A DNA stretch of 14,459 bases from Candidatus Curtissbacteria bacterium (lineage in GTDB: Bacteria > Patescibacteria > Microgenomatia > Curtissbacterales > GWA2-41-24). The position numbers and the translations under genes are program-made. The notes under the pieces are model-generated. The model was not told the origin of the DNA. It made no database searches and saw only the letters and a program-made list of their open reading frames with translations. The stretch lies in the NCBI GenBank assembly GCA_030647775.1, contig JAUSJC010000006.1, positions 1 to 14,459 on the forward strand, read 5' to 3'. This document shows, piece by piece, positions 5,471-11,512 of this stretch. Position 1 is the first letter of the stretch. Every line of letters starts with the position of its first letter.

Positions 5471-6880
5471 ATGACTAAGGTTCACTCCGAATATATTTGT
5501 CAGCAGTGCGGATATCATTCCTCAAGTTTTCTGGGGAAGTGCCCCCAATGCGGTGAGTGGAATAGCCTTGTCGAAACCCTCCTTCGCCCTTCGACTTCGC
5601 TCGGGGCTACGGAAGGGCAAGCGAGTGTCAATTTTGAGAAGGATTTAGTAAGACTTTCGGAAGTTAAAAGCCAGAGGGTGGGGCGGATCACGACCGGCTT
5701 TGGGGAGTTTGACCGGGTTCTCGGGGGCGGAATCGTGCGAGGGGAAATCGTCTTAATTTCCGGCGACCCCGGAATCGGCAAAAGCACACTTCTTTTGCAA
5801 ACAGCGATGCGAGTAGCAGAGGGAACAAAGGTGACAAAGGAGCCAAAAGAGCCAAAGGCAAACAAAACATCTGGCTTCTCTGGCTCATCTGTAACTTCTG
5901 ATACCTCTGTCCTCTATGTGACCGGGGAAGAGTCGGCGCATCAGGTCAAAATCAGGGCGGAGAGGATCGCCAAGGTTTATGAGAATCTTTATATACTGCC
6001 GATAACTTCCGTGGAAGGGATTATTGCCGCTTCGGAGAAAATTTCGCCGACACTGCTGATTATTGATTCAATCCAGACACTGACAACAGATAAGCTTTCG
6101 GGCTCGGCCGGAAGCGTGGGGCAGGTGCGGGAATGCGCCGGCATTTTGCAGCGCCTGGCAAAAAGCTCCCACACGCCGATTTTTATCGTCGGACACGTCA
6201 CCAAAGAAGGCAACATCGCCGGGCCAAAGGTATTGGAGCATTTGGTAGACGCGGTATTAAATCTGGAAGGTGACGGCATGCACGCATTCCGGCTTTTGCG
6301 CAGTGTTAAAAACAGGTTTGGTTCGACTTTTGAAGTCGGGGTTTTTGAGATGACGGACGCCGGGATGCTGGAGGTTTCCAACCCTTCGGAAATATTTTTG
6401 GCCCAGAGGATTTCCAAACGGCCCGGAAGCGTGGTTTTATCGACAATTGCCGGCGGCAGGCCGCTTCTTTGCGAGGTGCAGGCGCTGACTACCTCGACTA
6501 TTTTTGGTATGCCGACGAGGAGAGTTACGGGCCTCGACTTTTCGAGGATGCAAATCGTGATTGCGGCCCTTTCGAGGGCGGTATCTCTCAACCTGGCCAG
6601 CCTTGATATTTACCTGAATGTTGCCGGAGGCCTGAAGATTGATGAGCCGGCGGCCGATTTGGCGGCGGCCCTTTCTATTGCCTCGGCCGTGCAGGGGATT
6701 GCAATTGCCGACGGGGTTTGCGCATATGGGGAGGTTGGGCTTTTGGGAGAGCTTAGGCCGGTTGCCGGCGGCAAAACCAGGATAGCAGAGGCCGTGCGCA
6801 TCGGATTTTCCGATTTTGTGACGCCGGACAAATTTAAAACCCTGGAAGAAGCAGTTTCATACGTTTTGCATGGGGAATAG
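5471..6880 (+). CDS. radA: DNA repair protein RadA
   Basis: RecA-like ATPase that promotes branch migration and processing of recombination intermediates; cytoplasmic, DNA-bound. Its 469 residues are close to the family norm. In order: a four-cysteine zinc finger (C10, C13, C24, C27), Walker A GDPGIGKS (98-105), Walker B LLIIDS (195-200), the RadA signature KNRFG (280-284), and a C-terminal Lon-protease-like domain (about 350-469). The start is ATG at 5471, with no Shine-Dalgarno because the octad palindrome abuts it. Two in-frame insertions are odd. Residues 39-50 are encoded by a REP-like palindrome (GCCCTTC/GAAGGGC, 5586-5618). Residues 117-147, between Walker A and strand 2, are encoded by a 9-nt-period palindrome (5822-5914). 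Both fall in loops and leave all motifs intact. The next gene, a YacL-like PIN protein, follows after 31 nt; radA and yacL are near neighbours in Bacillus too. Confidence 0.97.
   Translation: MTKVHSEYICQQCGYHSSSFLGKCPQCGEWNSLVETLLRPSTSLGATEGQASVNFEKDLVRLSEVKSQRVGRITTGFGEFDRVLGGGIVRGEIVLISGDPGIGKSTLLLQTAMRVAEGTKVTKEPKEPKANKTSGFSGSSVTSDTSVLYVTGEESAHQVKIRAERIAKVYENLYILPITSVEGIIAASEKISPTLLIIDSIQTLTTDKLSGSAGSVGQVRECAGILQRLAKSSHTPIFIVGHVTKEGNIAGPKVLEHLVDAVLNLEGDGMHAFRLLRSVKNRFGSTFEVGVFEMTDAGMLEVSNPSEIFLAQRISKRPGSVVLSTIAGGRPLLCEVQALTTSTIFGMPTRRVTGLDFSRMQIVIAALSRAVSLNLASLDIYLNVAGGLKIDEPAADLAAALSIASAVQGIAIADGVCAYGEVGLLGELRPVAGGKTRIAEAVRIGFSDFVTPDKFKTLEEAVSYVLHGE
5586..5618. repeat. REP-like palindrome inside radA
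   Basis: GCCCTTC (5586-5592) pairs with GAAGGGC (5612-5618), with GACTTCGCTCGGGG between them. The element is read in frame and adds a short Ser/Gly/Ala linker (PSTSLGATEG) between the zinc finger and the ATPase core. A related ACTTCGTTCAGGAC lies at 3785-3798. Confidence 0.6.
5822..5914. repeat. Nonad (9-nt period) palindromic array within radA
   Basis: Left units are GGAACAAAG, GTGACAAAG, GAGCCAAAA, GAGCCAAAG and GCAAACAAA (5822-5866), then ACAT, then CTGGCTTCT, CTGGCTCAT, CTGTAACTT, CTGATACCT and a final partial unit (5871-5914). Left GAGCCA units face right TGGCTC units. The units coincide exactly with codon triplets, giving GTK-VTK-EPK-EPK-ANK and then Ser/Thr/Gly-rich triplets. The period is a multiple of three, unlike the 7- and 8-nt arrays found outside genes. 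Confidence 0.75.
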
Positions 6881-6911
6881 TAAGCGTTTAGCGTATAGTT
6901 AGGGCATCTAT

Positions 6912-7814
6912 ATGAAAATCAGGGTTCTGCGTTTTATTTTGGCTGTTGTTTTTGGGTTTATCGGGGCGTTTGTGGCCAAAGTGGTTTTTCAATCGCAGCA
7001 GGCCTTTTTTATCGTCCTGGCAATATTTTCCTTCGGGATTTTGGGTTTTATCTTGCCGGAAGTTATAGAGCTTGCCGGCCGGGCGGGGATAGTGGCAATT
7101 GCGGCTCAAATTGCCAAGTATTTGCAGGAAGTCCAGGGCTCGCACCTTTCTGTGCCGACGCTTGGGTTTAACCGCAAGAAAAAGACGTCGAAGTATACAA
7201 ATGCGCAAATTTTAGATACGTCAGTTCTTATCGACGGCCGGATTTTAGATATTGCCAAAACCGGCTTTTTAATTGGGACGCTAATTGTGAGCGAATCGGT
7301 AATTTCAGAACTGCAGAGCCTTGCCGACAGCGCTGACAACTTAAAAAGGGGTAAGGGCAGGAGGGGCTTGGACATGCTTTCCGACCTGCAGAAGCAAAAA
7401 GGGCTAAAGGTCGTGGTTTTTCCGGCGGAGGGAGACAGCGCGAAAGTCGATGATCTACTTGTAGCCTTATCTCGCAAGCTGAAAGCGCCTCTTATTACTT
7501 TGGACTTTAACCTCCTCAAAGTTGCCAAGATCAAAAAGGTGAAGGTTCTTAACATTAATGAGCTTGCCAACTGCCTAAAGACGGTAGTCCTGCCCGGGGA
7601 AAAGATCAATCTCGAGGTGAGAGATAAAGGCAGCGGGAAAGATCAGGGAGTGGGGTATCTGGCCGATGGGACAATGGTGGTAGTGGAAGGCGGCATTTCC
7701 TATAAAGGAGAGAGTATCGATGTGGAAGTTTTAAGGGTACTTCAGACGGCGGCAGGCAGGATGGTATTCGCCCGCCTGCAAGCGCCTGACCTGCCCGATA
7801 TGCTTCGCAAGTGA
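6912..7814 (+). CDS. yacL: Membrane PIN-TRAM domain protein (YacL-like)
   Basis: Probable membrane-anchored RNase or nucleic-acid-binding protein. Its 300 residues hold two N-terminal membrane helices (about 6-23 and 31-50), a short helical linker, a PIN nuclease domain (about 98-218) and a C-terminal TRAM domain (about 222-288), the domain order of Bacillus YacL. Acidic PIN residues are present: D102 in ILDTSVLIDGR, E133 in ISEL, D180/D181 in KVDDLL and D198 in TLDFN, so the active site looks intact. The TRAM part carries GVGYLADGTMVVVEGG. ATG 6912 is the first start and gives a complete first membrane helix; no strong Shine-Dalgarno is seen. It follows radA by 31 nt on the same strand and is probably co-transcribed. 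In Bacillus, disA lies between radA and yacL; here it is absent. The 3' end overlaps a GC-rich REP-like palindrome (7790-7828). Confidence 0.93.
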   Translation: MKIRVLRFILAVVFGFIGAFVAKVVFQSQQAFFIVLAIFSFGILGFILPEVIELAGRAGIVAIAAQIAKYLQEVQGSHLSVPTLGFNRKKKTSKYTNAQILDTSVLIDGRILDIAKTGFLIGTLIVSESVISELQSLADSADNLKRGKGRRGLDMLSDLQKQKGLKVVVFPAEGDSAKVDDLLVALSRKLKAPLITLDFNLLKVAKIKKVKVLNINELANCLKTVVLPGEKINLEVRDKGSGKDQGVGYLADGTMVVVEGGISYKGESIDVEVLRVLQTAAGRMVFARLQAPDLPDMLRK

Positions 7815-7857
7815 AGCGGGCGGGGCGCTAGCTCTGGCGGGCGGGCGAAGCCCGCTA
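7786..7857. repeat. REP-like GC-rich palindromes at the yacL 3' end
   Basis: GCTTCGC-aagt-GAAGC (7802-7817) lies in a GC-rich run followed by GGCGGGCGGGCGAAGCCCGC (7837-7856), which contains its own GCGGGC/GCCCGC pairing. The first palindrome supplies the last codons and the stop codon of the PIN-TRAM gene. It could also act as a transcript-end stabiliser. Confidence 0.5.
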
Positions 7858-7859
7858 CG

Positions 7860-8246
7860 AACTAGAAACAATAAACTAGAAACATGAAATGTTAGTCTTC
7901 GAGCGAAGCGAGAAGCTACCTTTAAAACTACTATAAATGAATAAATGGAAGTGGTACGTATACATCCTGGAACTCAAAAACGGTTTGTATTATACAGGCA
8001 TGACATGGAACCCGGCCACGAGATTCGATCAACACTTATTAGGTAAAGGAAGCAAGTTCACCGCGAAGTATGGTGTTCGTGCCTTAGTTTATCTTGAAGA
8101 GCACGACGACTTGGAGCTCGCAAGGCAAAGAGAGGTACAGATTAAAGATTTTAGTAGAAAGAAGAAAAAACTACTTATTGATAGTTTTAAGAGGTAAGTT
8201 CTCACTTCGTTCGAACAATAATTGATCTTGTTTCCTGTTTCTAGTT
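7860..8246. mobile_element. Nested inverted-repeat cassette enclosing the GIY-YIG gene
   Basis: The outer arm AACTAGAAACA (7860-7870, repeated at 7874-7884, a 14-nt period) is the exact reverse complement of TGTTTCTAGTT (8236-8246). The inner arm TTCGAGCGAAGCGAGAA (7898-7914) pairs with TTCTCACTTCGTTCGAA (8199-8215) at 15 of 17 positions. Both pairs bracket the GIY-YIG ORF (7937-8197) closely; the inner right arm begins 1 nt after the stop codon. Like the palindromic arrays, the outer arms show 7-nt steps (ACTAGAA, ACAATAA, ACTAGAA, ACATGAA). No target-site duplication was identified by eye. A small mobile unit is inferred. Confidence 0.55.
7937..8197 (+). CDS. GIY-YIG endonuclease-like small protein
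   Basis: A single-domain GIY-YIG nuclease of 86 residues, a typical length for the stand-alone YhbQ/UPF0213 group. The motif is YVYILELKNGLYYTGMT (7-23), with GLYYTG as the GIY-YIG equivalent. R29 in TRFDQH is the expected catalytic arginine, and E76 in a QREVQIKDFSRKKKK stretch is the expected metal-binding glutamate region (position approximate). Such proteins cut or repair DNA; the family's role in vivo is poorly known. The ATG at 7937 has no Shine-Dalgarno. The gene is enclosed by nested inverted repeats and sits alone in a gap, so it may be the passenger or the nuclease of a mobile cassette. Composition is AT-richer than the radA and yacL genes. The family call is confident; the mobility role is inference. 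Confidence 0.9.
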   Translation: MNKWKWYVYILELKNGLYYTGMTWNPATRFDQHLLGKGSKFTAKYGVRALVYLEEHDDLELARQREVQIKDFSRKKKKLLIDSFKR

Positions 8247-8476
8247 AAATATTTACTTCCTTATATATATACCTCTGTATCATTTAGCCTCGGAGCTTTT
8301 GGCTATTTTGCCACATTTTGATTTAATTCCGATTATGGCAGTTTTGCGGTTTTGATGACCATTCCATTTTTGGTCTAGCCTGCAGTGATAGCCTAAATGA
8401 TGCAAACATGTAACTTATTATAACTACAGGCTATGGTTTTTAGGCTTATGTTTTTACTATCGGGTGTCATGGGGAC
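8247..8476. other. Gene-free region with long-range inverted repeats
   Basis: No ORF of note. TCATTTAG (8280-8287) is complementary to CTAAATGA (8393-8400). TAGCCTGCAGT (8376-8386) matches ACTACAGGCTA (8423-8433) in inverted orientation at 10 of 11 positions. The two pairings are mutually exclusive in part, because the second loop contains the right side of the first. A TA-repeat run lies at 8262-8271. No promoter is obvious within it, so a leader for the RNA downstream or an element relic are both possible. Confidence 0.4.
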
Positions 8477-8506
8477 TTGACAAGAATTATACAAGGGGTT
8501 TATAAA
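8477..8506 (+). promoter_or_regulatory. Promoter of the candidate non-coding RNA
   Basis: TTGACA (8477-8482), 17-nt spacer, TTATAA (8500-8505), or TATAAA at 18 nt (8501-8506). The expected transcription start is near 8513. A G-rich AAGGGGT lies directly before the -10, as in other promoters of this window. Confidence 0.7.
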
Positions 8507-8512
8507 TAAACA

Positions 8513-8836
8513 GCAGGCTGAAACTTTCTGAATTCTTCGAAAGATAAATTCAGGGAAATTGATCTTTGGGGTGTTAATGCCCCAAAGGTTAAAAACTGAG
8601 GGCTTTTTGGTTTAGTTGATTAGTTTTTATTAAGTTAGAGGTTAGTAACTAAGCTTTAACAGCTAAGTGCTAAAAAACTAGACCGAAAGTTTTCGGAAAA
8701 AGAAGACTTGTGTTAGTATTTACAAGTTTTCCACAAAGAAAAGAGCATCACTACCGCAGACTGAAACTCGAATAGCAATGCTCTTTTGAGGTGTAAGGGA
8801 AGCGACTTAGGGCAGCTAAGTTGCTTTCCTTTTTTA
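8513..8836 (+). ncRNA. Candidate structured non-coding RNA, about 320 nt
   Basis: A near-consensus promoter (8477-8506) and a strong intrinsic terminator (8795-8835) bound a stretch with no ORF of note and many hairpins. These are CTGAATT/AATTCAG (8528-8534/8547-8553); a perfect 8-bp CTTTGGGG/CCCCAAAG (8564-8571/8580-8587); a long arm at 8603-8617 pairing with 8676-8689 over about 14 bp including G-U; ACTTGT/ACAAGT (8706-8711/8722-8727); and a perfect 10-bp AAAAGAGCAT/ATGCTCTTTT (8739-8748/8778-8787). CCGAAA/TTTCGG (8683-8696) competes with the long arm. I looked for tmRNA, RNase P, SRP and 6S signatures and did not find them. It could be a novel regulatory RNA or a long leader for the envelope genes, though the terminator favours a separate transcript. 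Confidence 0.55.
8795..8835 (+). terminator. Strong intrinsic terminator
   Basis: AAGGGAAGCGACTTAG (8795-8810) pairs with CTAAGTTGCTTTCCTT (8816-8831) around GGCAG, giving 16 bp with two G-U pairs, and runs into a T tract (8830-8835). There is no matching T tract on the other strand, so it is oriented for + strand transcription. Confidence 0.85.
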
Positions 8837-9127
8837 CATTAGAACAAGTTTATATAGCTTGTCAAGAGGTAATTTAACGGTTTTTCGATTAGCCTGCTAG
8901 ATTAGGCTAATTAACAGAGTCTGGACAGCCGGTAAGTGAATTATTGGGTAATATTGGTATTCTTTATTGTTTAACGGTTTTTTCTCCAAAATATCTCCAT
9001 TTTTTCCAAAAACAACGACAAAATTTTGGCAAAATTTTGGAAATTTGGTGGACCGATTTTGTGACATTTTCTTGAAAAATTTCGGTAAAAAAAGTCCCGG
9101 AAATTTTGAAAAATCTGAAAAAATTTG
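8837..9127. other. AT-rich gene-free stretch upstream of the envelope operon
   Basis: No ORF is supported. It holds TTAGCC...GGCTAA (about 8888-8912), a minus-strand TTGACA (8865-8860) with a weak -10, and a low-complexity T/A run with repeated CAAAATTTTGG (about 9019-9042). It may be an AT-rich upstream activating region for the promoter at 9154. Confidence 0.4.
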
Positions 9128-9183
9128 ACCCCGTTCAGTTTACATGAACGGGGTTGACAATGAAATCGGACAGGGAGTATATT
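9128..9183 (+). promoter_or_regulatory. Promoter of the 730-aa gene with a perfect hairpin against the -35
   Basis: TTGACA (9154-9159), 18-nt spacer, TATATT (9178-9183). The spacer ends in CAGGGAG. A perfect 10-bp inverted repeat ACCCCGTTCA/TGAACGGGGT (9128-9137/9145-9154, loop GTTTACA) overlaps the first base of the -35. It could be an operator for a dimeric regulator or a terminator of upstream transcription without a T tract. Confidence 0.7.
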
Positions 9184-9250
9184 ACGGTTGTTAATCTGCC
9201 TCGGATTTTCTGCCCAGTTTGTTTTATTAAGGAGTTAAAGTCTTATAGTA

Positions 9251-11443
9251 TTGACAAGTGGGGAAGTGTGTGATACAGTTCCCAAACTGTTTTGTAGAAC
9301 TTATAATATGCAAAACAGAAATCTGTCCAAATTAAACATGTCCAGAGAAAATCCAATATCAAAAGTAATCGGGCCAACACCGGAAGAAGCCGCGGACTTT
9401 AATAGCGGGGAATATTCACAGGGTTGGTTTTCTAAAGTTTTATCTTCCAGGAAATTTAGATACGCCGGAGCTGGCGTATTTGGTAGTGCAGCGGCTGCAA
9501 CAGGTGCGGCTGATGTAATTTTTGACTCGGCGCCAGACGTTTCTATTGTTCGCGATCTTCAAGAAGTCTTCGGAGCTGACAGCGCGTTTGCTGATGCACC
9601 AATAGTTATCGGTCCAAACATCAACCCTGTTGGTAGATTGCCCTTACCTCCTATACCAGTTTCACCACATAATCCGAATATAATTGTTGCGCCACCGTCG
9701 GGTTCGGTGCCAGTTGGGGGGGAAGCAATACCGGCGGAACCAGTACCGACAGCAACGCCACCGCCACCGACGAGGATCGAAATTCCTTGCCCACTATTTA
9801 CTATCCCTAACGGTTTTGGATGCAGTCCGATAGAACAGCCAATACAACAACCAGCTCCACCTGCTGCGCCAGCCGCGCCGGAGATTCCTAAGCAACCTGT
9901 TGTTCCGTCTGTGCCTGCTGCGCCCGCTCCAAATAGAGAATGTCCTCCTGGAGAAGGTCCTTTGCCGCCTGAATTTCCAGTGGGCGGAGGTATCCTTGGA
10001 GAGCAAAACAAAGCAATCAAATGTGAGCTTCCTCCTATTAAAGCCGGAATCGATCAAGCAAATGCTGGAATTGCTAAAGCAAATGAAGGAATTGATAAGG
10101 CTAATGCGGAGATTGATGCTGCAACGCAGGCTGCAAAGGATGCGGCCCAAGCGGCTAAAGATGCAAAAGCGGCTGCCGAGGGTGCGAAATCATCGGCCGA
10201 CGCTGCGGCTCAAGCAGCTAAAGATGACAGCACAGACTGGAAAGACCTTTGGCCACTGGCAGTTATTGGCGGCGGAATAGCCGGAGGAATGGCATTGATT
10301 GGTGGGGGTCTGGGTCGAAGAAGTCGAAGAAATGGCGATGTCTATGTTGCTCCAGTTGCGGGCGGACGCGGTCCACATCCCGATGATGAGCCACAAAAGC
10401 CAGAACCGAAAGGACCGGAACCAACACCAAAAGGTCCAGCGCCTGACACGAGAGGTCGAGCAAAACGATTTCTAGGTGGAATGCCAATAATTGGCGGAGT
10501 ATTTGGTGGCCGCAAAGCTGAAACAGCACCGGTTGCTCTATTATATGGTCGTCCTTCAAGTGAAGCCGCTGAATTATTGAAAAATCAACCGGAGCAATAT
10601 CTCCAAGCTGGAGACAAAGTTAAGATTTATGGAAAAGAAGGACAAATTGATGGAGTAGAGATTGCAACCGACCCAACTCATGGTGAATACAGAGTATACG
10701 TTCAAAAAGTTGGAGACAAAGAAGAAAGATACACTGACTACGACCTTAGCCAAGCAATAGAAAAAAATCAGCTGGACGTGCTTAAAAATGCTTTAACTGC
10801 TCAAGCTGGTCAAGTAGGGCAGACAGCAGGCGATAGGAGAATCTTGGTTGTTAGTGTCGTTGATGGCAACCTTACATACAAAGTCAAGGAAGCCAGCGGA
10901 ATAACCCGTCCAAGAACTCACCAAGAGATGGCTGTTTTTGCTGAATCTTCAAAACCTGACCAGGATCAGGGAGATAAAAACGAAGAGCAGTTAACAGAGG
11001 ATGATATAAGAAACATATATAAGACATTTACCATGGCCAAGAGATTCATCAGCCAGGTCGAAACCTTAGATGAAGAAGTTCTTAATAAGTTTCTTACGAA
11101 AGATTTTCGTCAACTATTAGTTACTAACAGTAATATTGGACAGCAATTGGCTGAAGATTTTAGTCTCGAGGCTTCCAAGAGGATTTTAGGTATTGTTCAT
11201 AATACATATGAGATGACTTTAGAAAAACTGAGAAAAAATTATCCAGATCTTTTGACACAACTGGACAAAGAAGCCGAGGAAGAGGAAGAGAGAATAAAAA
11301 ATGAAGTAAGAGTTAGAGAAGAGGCAATAGAAGAGGGAGCAAGAAGAGAGCGAGCAAGAAAAGAAGAGGAAGAGGCTGCAAAGATTAGAGCAGTACAGGA
11401 GAAGAGAAGAACTACAATAAATGCCAAGGCAAAAGCAAAATAA
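9251..11443 (+). CDS. Large envelope protein: Pro-rich outer loop, coiled coil, membrane helix, charged cytoplasmic tail
   Basis: Unrecognised 730-residue protein. A weak membrane segment lies at 71-91 (positive SSRKFR before it), then a proline/alanine-rich region (115-262) with four cysteines (C180, C191, C231, C258). A coiled coil of nine 7-residue steps (265-327: AGIDQAN, AGIAKAN, EGIDKAN, AEIDAAT, QAAKDAA and so on) leads directly into a Gly-rich membrane helix (335-355). RRSRR follows, then a cytoplasmic part (356-730) with a globular stretch (about 425-660) and a highly charged helical tail (about 670-725). Predicted topology is N-in, outer loop, C-in. The start is unclear: TTG 9251 has AAGGAG (9229-9234) 16 nt away, which is too far; ATG at 9308 or 9338 may be real. 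A 299-aa secreted protein follows 69 nt later. A surface scaffold or attachment structure is a guess. Confidence 0.85.
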   Translation: MTSGEVCDTVPKLFCRTYNMQNRNLSKLNMSRENPISKVIGPTPEEAADFNSGEYSQGWFSKVLSSRKFRYAGAGVFGSAAAATGAADVIFDSAPDVSIVRDLQEVFGADSAFADAPIVIGPNINPVGRLPLPPIPVSPHNPNIIVAPPSGSVPVGGEAIPAEPVPTATPPPPTRIEIPCPLFTIPNGFGCSPIEQPIQQPAPPAAPAAPEIPKQPVVPSVPAAPAPNRECPPGEGPLPPEFPVGGGILGEQNKAIKCELPPIKAGIDQANAGIAKANEGIDKANAEIDAATQAAKDAAQAAKDAKAAAEGAKSSADAAAQAAKDDSTDWKDLWPLAVIGGGIAGGMALIGGGLGRRSRRNGDVYVAPVAGGRGPHPDDEPQKPEPKGPEPTPKGPAPDTRGRAKRFLGGMPIIGGVFGGRKAETAPVALLYGRPSSEAAELLKNQPEQYLQAGDKVKIYGKEGQIDGVEIATDPTHGEYRVYVQKVGDKEERYTDYDLSQAIEKNQLDVLKNALTAQAGQVGQTAGDRRILVVSVVDGNLTYKVKEASGITRPRTHQEMAVFAESSKPDQDQGDKNEEQLTEDDIRNIYKTFTMAKRFISQVETLDEEVLNKFLTKDFRQLLVTNSNIGQQLAEDFSLEASKRILGIVHNTYEMTLEKLRKNYPDLLTQLDKEAEEEEERIKNEVRVREEAIEEGARRERARKEEEEAAKIRAVQEKRRTTINAKAKAK

Positions 11444-11483
11444 GGGGCAAAGCAGGCGCGGCAACGGTCTAAGACCCATAGTC

Positions 11484-11512
11484 TTGACAAACGGATAAAA
11501 CAGGAGTAAAAT
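11484..11512 (+). promoter_or_regulatory. Promoter-like site overlapping the start of the 299-aa gene
   Basis: TTGACA (11484-11489), 17-nt spacer, TAAAAT (11507-11512), with ATG directly after at 11513. AGGAG (11502-11506) serves as a good Shine-Dalgarno for that ATG with 6-nt spacing. If used as a promoter the transcript would start near 11519 and only the second ATG (11528) could serve, nearly leaderless. Confidence 0.5.

Noticed and set aside
5989..6591. 200-codon minus-strand ORF opposite radA
   Set aside because: It is a shadow of the radA coding frame with no recognisable motif.
8513..8836. tmRNA, RNase P RNA, SRP RNA or 6S RNA
   Set aside because: I did not find the tRNA-like ends, the P4 and GAGGAAAGTC-type motif, the GGAAG tetraloop core, or the end-to-end rod pairing expected for them.
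8837..8865. Minus-strand promoter (TTGACA at 8865-8860, TCTAAT at 16 nt) reading into the candidate RNA
   Set aside because: The -10 is weak, and the region has no minus-strand terminator or ORF. An antisense transcript cannot be excluded.
9559..10020. 153-codon Gly-rich minus-strand ORF
   Set aside because: It is the complement of the Pro/Ala-rich segment of the 730-aa gene, a common artefact.
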